Shown here piece by piece: positions 19,033 through 29,994 of a stretch of DNA of 64,000 nt. The stretch is from contig CAJOFU010000003.1 of NCBI GenBank assembly GCA_905233935.1, positions 55,699-119,698 on the forward strand, in the 5' to 3' direction. The position numbers and the translations under genes are program-made. This stretch comes from Paludibacteraceae bacterium. Its GTDB lineage: Bacteria > Bacteroidota > Bacteroidia > Bacteroidales > Paludibacteraceae. Under the pieces are notes generated by a model, which saw only the letters and a program-made list of their open reading frames with translations, did no database searches and was not told where the DNA came from. Position 1 is the first letter of the stretch. Each line of letters opens with the position of its first letter.

Positions 19033-20046
19033 ATGAATAGCATAAATTCTTACCCAGCATGGATTGATCTCCATCTGCATATCGATGGTTCTATTTCGAT
19101 GAAGACTGCCCGCAAGCTCGCGGGTATGCAAGGTATAGCTATCCCCTCGTCGCCCGGGGAGCTGCAGCGTCGCATGTCGGTTATTGCCGGATGTGCCAGC
19201 CTGATTGACTATCTCGAGCGTTTCAAGTTCCCTTGCTCGCTGTTGCATATACGCGAAGCGTTGTATCTGTGTACCTACGAACTGCTCGAGGAATTGTACG
19301 ATCAGGGACTCCGTTATGCCGAGATCCGTTTTGCTCCGCAGAAGTCGCGCGCCGAACAACTCACGCAGTACGAGGCGACGGAGATCGTACTGCGTGCCAT
19401 GCACGACGTAGCGCTGCCCTGCGGGTTGATCCTGAGTATGATGCGCGGTGACGACAACCATGACCAGAATCTTGAAACGGTCGAGGTTGCTCGCCAGTTC
19501 GCAAAGCAGGGCGTGGTGGCTGTTGATCTGGCAGGTGCCGAGTCGCTCTATCCTACGCACACGTTCAGCGAGGAGTTTGCTGCTGTGCATCGTGCCGGTG
19601 TACCGCTTATCATCCACGCCGGAGAGGCAGCCGGTGCCGATAGTGTGCGCGAAGCCATTGAGGCGGGTGCGGTGCGCATCGGTCATGGTGTGCGCTCGCT
19701 CGAAGATCCCGAGGTTGTACGCATGCTCGTCGAGCGCGGCATAACCCTCGAACTCTGTCCTACCAGTAACCTCAATACAGGCATCTACCGTACTTATGCC
19801 GATTACCCGCTGCGCCGACTCATGGACGCCGGTTTGCGCGTATGTATCAATACGGATAACATGACGGTAAGCAGCACCACCTTGCAGCAAGAGTGGCGGC
19901 ACATGATCCAGACCTTCCATCTCACCGACGACGAGATTCGCCGCATCCTATGCGACACCGTCAACGCCTCCTTCGCTCCCGCAGATGTCAAGAGCGAATG
20001 CTTAGCCGTTTTCATAAACAATAAACGATGGCAGCCTATCTGGTAA
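19033..20046 (+). CDS. add: Adenosine deaminase
   Basis: WIDLHLHIDGSIS, IHAGEAAG, IGHGVRSLED, LELCPTSNLNTGI, NTDN. Confidence 0.92.
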   Translation: MNSINSYPAWIDLHLHIDGSISMKTARKLAGMQGIAIPSSPGELQRRMSVIAGCASLIDYLERFKFPCSLLHIREALYLCTYELLEELYDQGLRYAEIRFAPQKSRAEQLTQYEATEIVLRAMHDVALPCGLILSMMRGDDNHDQNLETVEVARQFAKQGVVAVDLAGAESLYPTHTFSEEFAAVHRAGVPLIIHAGEAAGADSVREAIEAGAVRIGHGVRSLEDPEVVRMLVERGITLELCPTSNLNTGIYRTYADYPLRRLMDAGLRVCINTDNMTVSSTTLQQEWRHMIQTFHLTDDEIRRILCDTVNASFAPADVKSECLAVFINNKRWQPIW

Positions 20047-20147
20047 AAGTTGCCGAAAGAAACCAAACCCAATAAGATGAATTAATGAAATCAAGCCATA
20101 TTTTGCACTTCTAACAGAGTGGATAGCGGAGCTATTGCTGATGCCGG

Positions 20148-20202
20148 TTGATTTGTTGTCGAACGGGTCTCGGATCGTTATCGGGCGAATGTCGTATCCC
20201 AC
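20148..20202. repeat. Degenerate 11-bp period array in add-gyrB gap
   Basis: TTGATTTGTTG TCGAACGGGTC TCGGATCGTTA TCGGGCGAATG TCGTATCCCAC. Confidence 0.6.
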
Positions 20203-20357
20203 CGCACCTTATATATACTATGTATATATCCCGTGATTTTGATTCGTACACGTAAAATTTTGCATTTATATCCGGTATAATGACAATTGATTCTGCAAAA
20301 TTTCACACAACGATGAAAAAAAATGACAAAAAATTTGCAAATGTCATTTTTTTTTTG

Positions 20358-20365
20358 TAATTTTG
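20358..20365 (+). promoter_or_regulatory. -7 element TAATTTTG of gyrB
   Basis: TTTTTTTTTGTAATTTTG; leader about 140 nt. Confidence 0.55.
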
Positions 20366-20390
20366 TACGCTTTTTAGTAAAACTAAAAAA

Positions 20391-20467
20391 CTACGTGTTG
20401 GGGACTGCGTGTTAATGACTGCGTGTTAACATTTACTCATCAACATTCACTCGTGAACAGCGGAGCT
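20391..20467. repeat. Heptad array in gyrB leader (reverse orientation of the CACGCAGTCATTAA class)
   Basis: CTACGTG TTGGGGA CTGCGTG TTAATGA CTGCGTG TTAACAT TTACTCA TCAACAT TCACTCG TGAACAG CGGAGCT. Confidence 0.85.
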
Positions 20468-20503
20468 CATCAACAGCGAAGCTAATAACTGAAAAAATAA
20501 TAG

Positions 20504-22557
<2,054 letters not shown>

Positions 22558-22558
<1 letters not shown>

Positions 22559-23100
22559 TGAAGATAGCGGTTTATTGCAGTGCGAAGGACATTATCCCGG
22601 AGGAGTATCTCCGCTTGGGTGATGAACTCGGCAAGTGGATTGCCGAGCACGGTCATACACTCGTGTACGGCGGTGCTACAGGCGGCTTGATGACCCGCAC
22701 GAGCAATGCTGCGCGCAATGCAGGTGGCGAGGTTATAGGCGTTGTGCCGCAACGGATCATTGCTGCCGGACGACTCGCAAAGAACTGCACCACACAGTAT
22801 ATCGTCAGTTCGATGGCTGAGCGCAAACAGATGATGCGCGATGTAGCCGACTGCTTCGTTTGTTTGCCCGGTTCTTACGGCACGCTCGACGAGATGTACG
22901 ACGTGATAGCAGCTGGCACGGTAGGCGAGCACAAGAAGCCGATTTATGTCCTCAACTACAAAGGCTTCTACGAAGGCATTCGCCGCGAAGCCGAGGATAT
23001 GCGCGCGCTTAACTTCCTGCCGCAACAAGAAGCGTATGCTCCGCAATACGTTAGCACGCTTGACGATTTGTATGAACAACTCACCTCACTAATCCGCTAA
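22558..23100 (+). CDS. LOG family protein (TIGR00730-type Rossmann fold)
   Basis: VYGGATGGLMTRTSNAA, CLPGSYGTLDEMYD (PGGxGTxxE-like). Confidence 0.88.
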
Positions 23101-23135
23101 TCCACTAACCCGTAAATAATTAAACAACCATACGT

Positions 23136-24437
23136 ATGAAACATGTTACGCAACTCAAGGCTGAGACCTTGACAACCAAACAGATGGAGGATCGCATCCA
23201 CCAAGTCAGCAGCGACATCCGCCGTTACCGCGACATCGAGCACTCGGCTGAATTGGCTGAGTTCCTTGACCTGAAGAAGATCGTGGAAACCAAGGAGTTC
23301 CAAGACTACAAACAAGAGCTGCTTACCACCAAGTACAAAGACCGCGAGGAATTCAAACAGCTTACAGCCTACAATCGTGCCAAACGCAGTCACCATGTGC
23401 GCTGGTATCACATCTACCGCGGTTGGTCGAAAGTGCAGGAGTACGTGCACTTTGCCGAGACCAGCGACTTTGCCAAACTCAGAGACCCCGAGGCTGTTAA
23501 AGCCGATCCGCGTCTTCGTCAGATGCAACGTCTGGGCAACTCGTTTGCAGTAAAGCGTTATCTTGTTCACCAGAACTCCGAACAGGTGAAAGAGTACTAC
23601 CGTCTGGGCGAGATCGTGAACACCCAAGAGTTCCGTACACGCAACCATTTCTGGAAGAACCCCAAACGGTGGTACACAACCTTGCAAAGCCAGCAAGACG
23701 GCAAGTACAACGCATTAAAAGAGTCGCAGAACATCAAGTTCTTCCTCTCGCAAGACCCGAAGAAGATAGAGGAGTATGAGTCGTATCAGGAGATCTTTGC
23801 GGATGCTTGCCAGTGGAACAGGATGCAGGACAGCCAGTGGAAGCCAGGGTTCTTCTATGACAACAAGAAACTCAAATCCAACCACTCGTATGCCAACGAA
23901 GAAGCCGCTATGAACGGCGGACGTAATGTAGCTTGTACACGTGACGGCCGAATGGCTGTTACTGTTAAGGCTGAACACCTGACTGCACCCGCTTGGGACG
24001 CCAAGAAAGGCTTCATCATGAAGGACTTCGACTATACCGGCGATGTTATCCAGACCGCCGAGGACTTCCGCGCTGCAGAGGGAATGTTCCAAGTCAAAGC
24101 TTCGTTCACGGGCAAAGCCAACGGCGCTATCTGTCTGATGAGTGAGAAACGTCTGCCGATCCTGCGAATCGATGGTGAGAAGGTGACGGTAGGTGTTACG
24201 TTCGACAAGTTTGAAGAGCAGACGGTAGTCGAGGGACTCAAGGAAGGTCAGGAGTACGTATTCACGGTAATCATCACCAAGGAAGATATAACCTGGTATG
24301 TCAACAACCAAGAGGTAGCACGTACTGCCAACAAACTCGGTACGAAACTCTTCTTGAGCGTGATAGCATTCCTGCCGGAAGGCGTGAAAGCTACGGGTGT
24401 GACCTCTATTGACTGGCTCAAGGTTTATAAGCACTAA
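23136..24437 (+). CDS. Hypothetical: N-terminal helical repeats (FF-like) + C-terminal GH16/concanavalin-like domain, no signal peptide
   Basis: Repeats of the type aEFLDLKKIVETKEFQDYK / EYYRLGEIVNTQEFRTRNHF / EYESYQEIF; C-term MFQVKASFTGKANGAICLMS...ITWYVNNQEVAR...SIDWLKVYKH. Confidence 0.6.
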   Translation: MKHVTQLKAETLTTKQMEDRIHQVSSDIRRYRDIEHSAELAEFLDLKKIVETKEFQDYKQELLTTKYKDREEFKQLTAYNRAKRSHHVRWYHIYRGWSKVQEYVHFAETSDFAKLRDPEAVKADPRLRQMQRLGNSFAVKRYLVHQNSEQVKEYYRLGEIVNTQEFRTRNHFWKNPKRWYTTLQSQQDGKYNALKESQNIKFFLSQDPKKIEEYESYQEIFADACQWNRMQDSQWKPGFFYDNKKLKSNHSYANEEAAMNGGRNVACTRDGRMAVTVKAEHLTAPAWDAKKGFIMKDFDYTGDVIQTAEDFRAAEGMFQVKASFTGKANGAICLMSEKRLPILRIDGEKVTVGVTFDKFEEQTVVEGLKEGQEYVFTVIITKEDITWYVNNQEVARTANKLGTKLFLSVIAFLPEGVKATGVTSIDWLKVYKH

Positions 24438-24440
24438 TCT

Positions 24441-25244
24441 ATGTTCCTGATAGCAGGCCCGTGCGCAATAGAAGGTGAGCAGATGGTGCTTGATACCGCT
24501 GCCGAACTGCAACAGGTGTGTCGTGAACTTGGCATCACGTTGTATTTCAAATCATCATTCGACAAAGCCAACCGTACATCCTCATCCTCTCAGAGAGGTG
24601 TGGGGATGACGGAGGGTTTGCGAATACTTGCTGAGGTCAAACAGCGATTTGGTCTGCCTATCGTGACCGACGTACACGAGAGTTACCAGTGCGCACCTGT
24701 TGCCGAGGTGGCAGATGTGTTGCAGATCCCTGCGTTCCTCAGCCGTCAGACTGACCTGCTGCAAGCCGCCGCCCGTACAGGCAGGATCGTGAACATCAAG
24801 AAAGGTCAATTCATGGCACCGTGGGATATGCGCGGCGCGATACAGAAGTGCCGCGAAGTTATGCCAACAGCCGATAGTCAACAGCCCTTGACCAATAGCC
24901 GAATTTGGCTGACAGAGCGCGGCTCGTCGTTCGGCTACGGCAATCTCGTCGTGGATATGACTTCGCTCGTCAGGATGCGCGAATATGGTTGTCCGATCGT
25001 ATTTGACGCCACGCACTCCGTACAACAACCTTCATCGCAGCAGGGCATAACAGGCGGCAACCGCGAACTTGTCCAGCCACTGATGCGTGCCGCATTGGCT
25101 GTTGGCGTTGACGGATTGTTCCTCGAGGTACACCCCGACCCCGACCACGCTATCAGTGATGCTGCCAACCAAGTGCGGCTGAACGATATCCGTTCAATCC
25201 TCACGCAGGCAAAAGCCTTCGATGAGCTCGCGCACGCCATTTGA
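24441..25244 (+). CDS. kdsA: 3-deoxy-8-phosphooctulonate synthase
   Basis: FLIAGPCAIE, FKSSFDKANRTS, IVTDVHES, DVLQIPAFLSRQTDLL, NIKKGQFMAPWDM, VFDATHSVQQP. Confidence 0.96.
   Translation: MFLIAGPCAIEGEQMVLDTAAELQQVCRELGITLYFKSSFDKANRTSSSSQRGVGMTEGLRILAEVKQRFGLPIVTDVHESYQCAPVAEVADVLQIPAFLSRQTDLLQAAARTGRIVNIKKGQFMAPWDMRGAIQKCREVMPTADSQQPLTNSRIWLTERGSSFGYGNLVVDMTSLVRMREYGCPIVFDATHSVQQPSSQQGITGGNRELVQPLMRAALAVGVDGLFLEVHPDPDHAISDAANQVRLNDIRSILTQAKAFDELAHAI
24863..24904. repeat. Six-heptad array GCCAACA inside kdsA
   Basis: GCCAACA GCCGATA GTCAACA GCCCTTG ACCAATA GCCGAAT. Confidence 0.85.
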
Positions 25245-25270
25245 AATCTTCAAATTAGCAAATCTTCACT

Positions 25271-26269
25271 TTGGAGAATTCCACCACTCATAGAGCCAAA
25301 GAAATTTTCGAGCAGGAGATAAGTGAACTGACGAAAGTTGCTGCTAACATCGACGAACATTTTTCGTTGGTGGTGGATGCGTTGTACGCCTGCCGCGGAA
25401 AGGTTGTCGTCATGGGTATCGGCAAAACCGGTCTTATTGGTCGGAAGATTGCCTCCTCATTCGCATCCACCGGCACACCGGCGATCTTCGTCAACGCAGT
25501 GGAAGCAGTGCATGGCGACCTCGGGATGGTTACTGCCGACGATGTAGCACTGCTGGTCAGCAATAGTGGCGCAACCAATGAGATACTTGCCGTCATTGAC
25601 CCGCTACGCCAGATAGGTTGCCAACTGATTGCTATGACAGGCGACCTGCAATCACCGCTTGCACAACGTTGCGACCTCATACTTTCCGTACATGTGGATA
25701 AAGAGGCGTGCCCTTTAGGGCTGGCTCCCACCACCTCCACGACCGCCGCATTGCTGATGGGTGATGCGCTGATGGTTTGCCTGATGGAGAAACGGCATTT
25801 TCAAGCAGAGAACTTCGCGGTCTATCATCCGGGCGGAGCTCTCGGACGCAAACTCCTCGGGCGTGTGGAAAACTATATGTACGCTTCCGTGCCGCGCGTG
25901 ATGACCGATACACCTTTCCGCGAACTCGTATGCGAGATGACACGGCATCACCTCGGAATGACGATGGTGTATCAGCAGTCAGAGGTCAGAAGTCAGAAGT
26001 CAGAGATTAGCACTCAGTTGTCAGTTTGCGTTGGTATTATTACAGACGGTGACCTTAGACGCGCTATACAGAAGTACGAAGACTTGCATATAACAGCCGC
26101 TGACGTGATGACGCACGGCTACAAGCATATCAGTAAGGATGCTTTGCTCACCGAGGCTCTGGCTGTCATGGATAAGTACAATATCACAACACTCGCGGTG
26201 ACAGAAACACAGGATTCCGATGAAATAATCGGCATCATCTCTATTCATCACATTATAGATTTCGCTTAA
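25271..26269 (+). CDS. kdsD: D-arabinose-5-phosphate isomerase, SIS + CBS domains (TTG start)
   Basis: GIGKTGLIGRKIASSFASTGTPAIFVNAVEAVHGDLG, HPGGALGRKLL, GIITDGDLRRA. Confidence 0.93.
   Translation: MENSTTHRAKEIFEQEISELTKVAANIDEHFSLVVDALYACRGKVVVMGIGKTGLIGRKIASSFASTGTPAIFVNAVEAVHGDLGMVTADDVALLVSNSGATNEILAVIDPLRQIGCQLIAMTGDLQSPLAQRCDLILSVHVDKEACPLGLAPTTSTTAALLMGDALMVCLMEKRHFQAENFAVYHPGGALGRKLLGRVENYMYASVPRVMTDTPFRELVCEMTRHHLGMTMVYQQSEVRSQKSEISTQLSVCVGIITDGDLRRAIQKYEDLHITAADVMTHGYKHISKDALLTEALAVMDKYNITTLAVTETQDSDEIIGIISIHHIIDFA
25973..26028. repeat. Heptad array CAGAAGT inside kdsD
   Basis: CAGCAGT CAGAGGT CAGAAGT CAGAAGT CAGAGAT TAGCACT CAGTTGT CAGTTTG. Confidence 0.93.
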
Positions 26270-26295
26270 CTCTTGCTTATTAGCAGAATTTTTCG

Positions 26296-26303
26296 TAACT
26301 TTG
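26296..26303 (+). promoter_or_regulatory. -7 element TAACTTTG of the recombinase
   Basis: 14 bp upstream of ATG. Confidence 0.5.
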
Positions 26304-26316
26304 TGGCAAAAACGCC

Positions 26317-26946
26317 ATGAATTACGGATATATTCGTGTCAGTAGTGACAAGCAAACGGTCGAGAATCAGCGATATGAGATCCTTAAGTTCTGCGAACGA
26401 GAGCAAATAACCATCGATGCCTGGATAGAAGAAACGGTTTCCGGCACTCGGCAGTACTCTAAACGGCGTTTGGGTAAACTGCTCAAGCGGATGAAAAGGG
26501 GCGATATGATTGTGTGCAGCGAATTGAGCCGACTCGGACGAACATTGTACATGATAATGGAAATTCTGAGTTTGTGCATGAAGCGCGGTTGCCGTGTGTG
26601 GACGATCAAAGATGGTTACCGTCTGGGCGATGATATTCAGTCGAAAGTGCTGGCATTCGCTTTCGGGCTCTCCGCAGAGATTGAGCGCAACCTCATCAGC
26701 CAGCGTACACGCGAAGCCTTGGCGCGCGTGAAAGCCGAAGGCAGACATGTAGGCCGACCACAAGGAACATATACCAGCCAGGCTATGCATGTACTATATT
26801 GCCACGACAAGTATATCCGTCGCGCACTGGATAATGGAAGATCGCTATACTCGATAAGCAACAGGCTGCACTGCAACCGCAACACATTGCAGCGATACAT
26901 CAAACGATACATTACTAACAATAATGACCCGCATACAAGTAGCTAA
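26317..26946 (+). CDS. Serine recombinase/DNA invertase (Mpi-like)
   Basis: YGYIRVSSDKQTVENQRYEI, ELSRLGRTLYMIMEIL, AEIERNLISQRTREALARVKAEGRHVGRPQGT, C-terminal HTH. Confidence 0.9.
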   Translation: MNYGYIRVSSDKQTVENQRYEILKFCEREQITIDAWIEETVSGTRQYSKRRLGKLLKRMKRGDMIVCSELSRLGRTLYMIMEILSLCMKRGCRVWTIKDGYRLGDDIQSKVLAFAFGLSAEIERNLISQRTREALARVKAEGRHVGRPQGTYTSQAMHVLYCHDKYIRRALDNGRSLYSISNRLHCNRNTLQRYIKRYITNNNDPHTSS

Positions 26947-27586
26947 GTTCACCCGTTGGCTGATGCATCTGCATTACGATATCCGCACCGAAGGCGGAGA
27001 CCTGCTGCGTGATGGTAAGGTGCATCTGATTCTGCCGAATCATCCGGCATACGTCGAGCCGCCAATGCTTTGCGCGGAATTTGCCGAGGTGATGATCCGC
27101 CCTATGGCGGACGAGGCTTTCTTCCGCAAACGTATATCCGGTTGGGCGCTACGTTTGGCAAACGCCATACTCGTTCCCGACCTGCCAGCCACCTCTGCTG
27201 ATAACCGCGAGCAGAGTGCAGCCAAAGCCCGCCAACTCACCACAACAGCCCTGCAAGCACTTGCAGACAACAACGATCTGCTGATCTACCCCTCAGGACA
27301 TATACGCCACAAACCCGTTGAGCAGATCGGTAACCGCCGCCTTGCTTACGAAGTATGCCAAGGCATCTTCGCGCACGAAAATAAGGAAACGTACGCACGC
27401 GTGCGCGTAATAATGTTGCGCACCACAGGGCTGGATGACAGTTTCTTTAGCAAACAAAAGACCCGTTTCACCTTCCGGCGACGAGTGCTTATGCACTTTG
27501 AAGATATGACTGACAGCCTGCGTGAGTGGTCACAACTCAATCGTCGCGCATTCAACGAGCAACTGGAGCAGTGGTATAATAGTTGA
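26924..27586 (+). CDS. 1-acyl-sn-glycerol-3-phosphate acyltransferase-like (PlsC)
   Basis: ILPNHPAYVEPPML, LLIYPSGHIRHK. Confidence 0.7.
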   Translation: MTRIQVAKFTRWLMHLHYDIRTEGGDLLRDGKVHLILPNHPAYVEPPMLCAEFAEVMIRPMADEAFFRKRISGWALRLANAILVPDLPATSADNREQSAAKARQLTTTALQALADNNDLLIYPSGHIRHKPVEQIGNRRLAYEVCQGIFAHENKETYARVRVIMLRTTGLDDSFFSKQKTRFTFRRRVLMHFEDMTDSLREWSQLNRRAFNEQLEQWYNS

Positions 27587-27679
27587 GAGCTAAGAGTTTT
27601 GTGCTGAGCATTAGTACTCCGTTTTTTAAGGATTGTCTTACAAAAAGTACGTTTTAGGCAACAAAAATGTGCTTTTTTT

Positions 27680-27693
27680 TAAGAATATTCTTA
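27680..27693. promoter_or_regulatory. Perfect 14-bp palindrome TAAGAATATTCTTA upstream of the araC-type promoter
   Basis: Just upstream of TATCTTTG at 27712-27719. Confidence 0.5.
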
Positions 27694-27711
27694 ATTATGG
27701 AATATTTTTTG

Positions 27712-27719
27712 TATCTTTG
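27712..27719 (+). promoter_or_regulatory. -7 element TATCTTTG
   Basis: TTTTTTGTATCTTTGC. Confidence 0.65.
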
Positions 27720-27745
27720 CATTCGTCATTAAATATTTGACTATT

Positions 27746-28603
27746 ATGCAAGAGATTATCCAAGACAACTCTATCCCATTGTTGGACTGCCCGAAAGATT
27801 ATCTGATCGGTGATGCCAGTGGCAGGATCATGAACGAATATGGTCGTTATCCGTGTAAGATTCAGTGCACAGTGTTTGCTATTCTCGCACGCGGGACTGC
27901 CAAGGCGACAATCAACGTGACGCAATACGACTTCCGCGCCAACGATGCATTGTTGTTAGAGTCGGGTTCGTTCCTGCTGATTCATGAGTTTTCGGATGAC
28001 GCATTGGTATATTACGTGCTGTTCAGTTCGTCGTTTATGGAGAAAAACACATTCCAGACGCGCCTGACAGCCAATGCCATGCACATGCATTCGCCTATCG
28101 TTACGCTGACGCAAGAGCAGGCAGGTATTATGATTAACACTTGCAAACTGCTCATCGACGCATCAAACTGCACACCCTCGCTGCTTAACACCGAAAAGAT
28201 GGTGAATGTGTACAACATCTTCCAGATGACGTTCAACGGTTTCTTCCGTGCGCAGTCGGATACAACACTGCGTCCGCAGGATCGCAAGAATGAGATATAC
28301 TACGAGTATTGCAACCTCGTGTTGAAGCATTATCACGAGTGGCATCATGTATCGAAATACGCCGACACGATGCATATTACCCTGCCTCATTTGTGCGCAA
28401 CCATCAAACAGGTGAGCGATAAGACTGCCGGTGACCTGATCGTCGAGGCTATCATTACCGATGCCAAAGCCAAACTCAAACTCACCAACCTGCAAGTCAA
28501 GGAGATTGCTCTATCGCTCGGATTCGACAACGTGGCGTTCTTCAACCGGTTCTTTAAGACCCATACTTCCGTCACACCCAAAGCCTACAGGCTGTTGGTG
28601 TGA
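27746..28603 (+). CDS. AraC family transcriptional regulator
   Basis: C-term LTNLQVKEIALSLGFDNVAFFNRFFKTHTSVTPKAYR. Confidence 0.9.
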   Translation: MQEIIQDNSIPLLDCPKDYLIGDASGRIMNEYGRYPCKIQCTVFAILARGTAKATINVTQYDFRANDALLLESGSFLLIHEFSDDALVYYVLFSSSFMEKNTFQTRLTANAMHMHSPIVTLTQEQAGIMINTCKLLIDASNCTPSLLNTEKMVNVYNIFQMTFNGFFRAQSDTTLRPQDRKNEIYYEYCNLVLKHYHEWHHVSKYADTMHITLPHLCATIKQVSDKTAGDLIVEAIITDAKAKLKLTNLQVKEIALSLGFDNVAFFNRFFKTHTSVTPKAYRLLV

Positions 28604-28665
28604 TAAACGAGAATTCCAAAATTCAATATACAATCTTTGAATCTTTAAATCTTTGAATAATTAAA

Positions 28666-29991
28666 ATGTCCAAGACATTTTACATAGAGACCTACGGCTG
28701 CCAGATGAATGTGGCGGATAGTGAGGTGGTAGCAGCTATCCTCAACACTACGGATGCCGAACTGACCGATGATATCAACCATGCGGATATTATCCTGCTA
28801 AACACCTGCTCTATCCGCGACAATGCCGAGCAGAAAGTGCAGCACCGTTTGCAGGAGATTCACGGCAAAATGGTAAATGGTAAATGCCAAAAAGGCAAAT
28901 TGATCGGCGTTATCGGCTGCATGGCAGAGCGCATGGGCGAGGAACTGCTGCGGGACTACAAGGTGGACTTTGTAGCCGGTCCGGATGCCTATCTTGATCT
29001 GCCTAACCTCATCGCTCAATGCGAACAAGGGCACCAAGCCATCAACGTTCAACTCAGTACCACAGAGACCTACGCCGACGTACTGCCGGCACGCATCGGC
29101 AAACAGATATCTGGTTTTGTGAGTATTATGCGCGGCTGCAACAACTTCTGCTCGTACTGTGTTGTACCTTACACACGCGGACGCGAACGTTCACGCGATA
29201 TAAACAGTATATGTGCCGAGGTGCTCGATCTGCAACAACGCGGCTATAAGGAAGTTACCCTGCTTGGGCAAAATGTTAACTCCTACCGTTGGGAGAAAGA
29301 CGGCGAGGTGATAGACTTCGCCGACCTGCTGCAAACTGTTGCAAAAACCGTCCCCGACATGCGCATCCGCTTCACGACTTCGCACCCGAAGGACATGAGC
29401 GACAAGACCTTACAGGTTATTGCAGACAATGCGAACATCTGCAAATTCATTCACCTGCCCGTGCAGAGTGGTAGCAACAAGATCCTCAAACTCATGAACC
29501 GCAAATATACCCGCGAGTGGTACTTGGAGCGCATAGCCGCTATCCGCCGTATAGTGCCCGATGCCGCTATCGGTACTGATGTGTTCTGCGGATTCCACGA
29601 CGAGACACTAGAAGACCACGCACAAACACTTTCGTTGATGCGTGAGGTAGGATTTGACACGGCGTTCATGTTCAAGTACTCCGAACGCCCGGGCACCTAC
29701 GCTCAGAAACATCTGCCGGACAACATCAGCGAGGAAGAAAAAGTTCGCCGGTTGAACGAGATCATAGCCCTGCAGAACACGCTTTCTCTCAAGAGCAATC
29801 AGCGTGAGGTGGGTAAAGTGGTTGAAGTGCTGGTGGAAGGTTACTCCAAGCGCAGCCATGACGACATGTACGGTCGTACATCGCAGTACAAGACTGTAGT
29901 CTTCCCGCGTGAAGGAAGGCATATAGGCGAATTTGTCAACGTCAAGATTCTCTCCGCCACAGCCGCCACACTCAAAGGCGAGCTGGTCTGA
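28666..29991 (+). CDS. miaB: tRNA-2-methylthio-N6-dimethylallyladenosine synthase
   Basis: YIETYGCQMNVADSEVV, MRGCNNFCSYCVVPYTRGRERSR, HLPVQSGSN. Confidence 0.96.
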   Translation: MSKTFYIETYGCQMNVADSEVVAAILNTTDAELTDDINHADIILLNTCSIRDNAEQKVQHRLQEIHGKMVNGKCQKGKLIGVIGCMAERMGEELLRDYKVDFVAGPDAYLDLPNLIAQCEQGHQAINVQLSTTETYADVLPARIGKQISGFVSIMRGCNNFCSYCVVPYTRGRERSRDINSICAEVLDLQQRGYKEVTLLGQNVNSYRWEKDGEVIDFADLLQTVAKTVPDMRIRFTTSHPKDMSDKTLQVIADNANICKFIHLPVQSGSNKILKLMNRKYTREWYLERIAAIRRIVPDAAIGTDVFCGFHDETLEDHAQTLSLMREVGFDTAFMFKYSERPGTYAQKHLPDNISEEEKVRRLNEIIALQNTLSLKSNQREVGKVVEVLVEGYSKRSHDDMYGRTSQYKTVVFPREGRHIGEFVNVKILSATAATLKGELV

Positions 29992-29994
29992 TCA

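Noticed and set aside
24588-24620. TSSSSQRGVGMTEGL in KdsA as a second insertion
   Set aside because: Length matches the usual FRGPGLEEGL segment; looks like substitution rather than insertion.
26270-26316. Invertible promoter next to the recombinase
   Set aside because: No convincing paired inverted repeats flanking a promoter found by eye; left as a genome-wide test.
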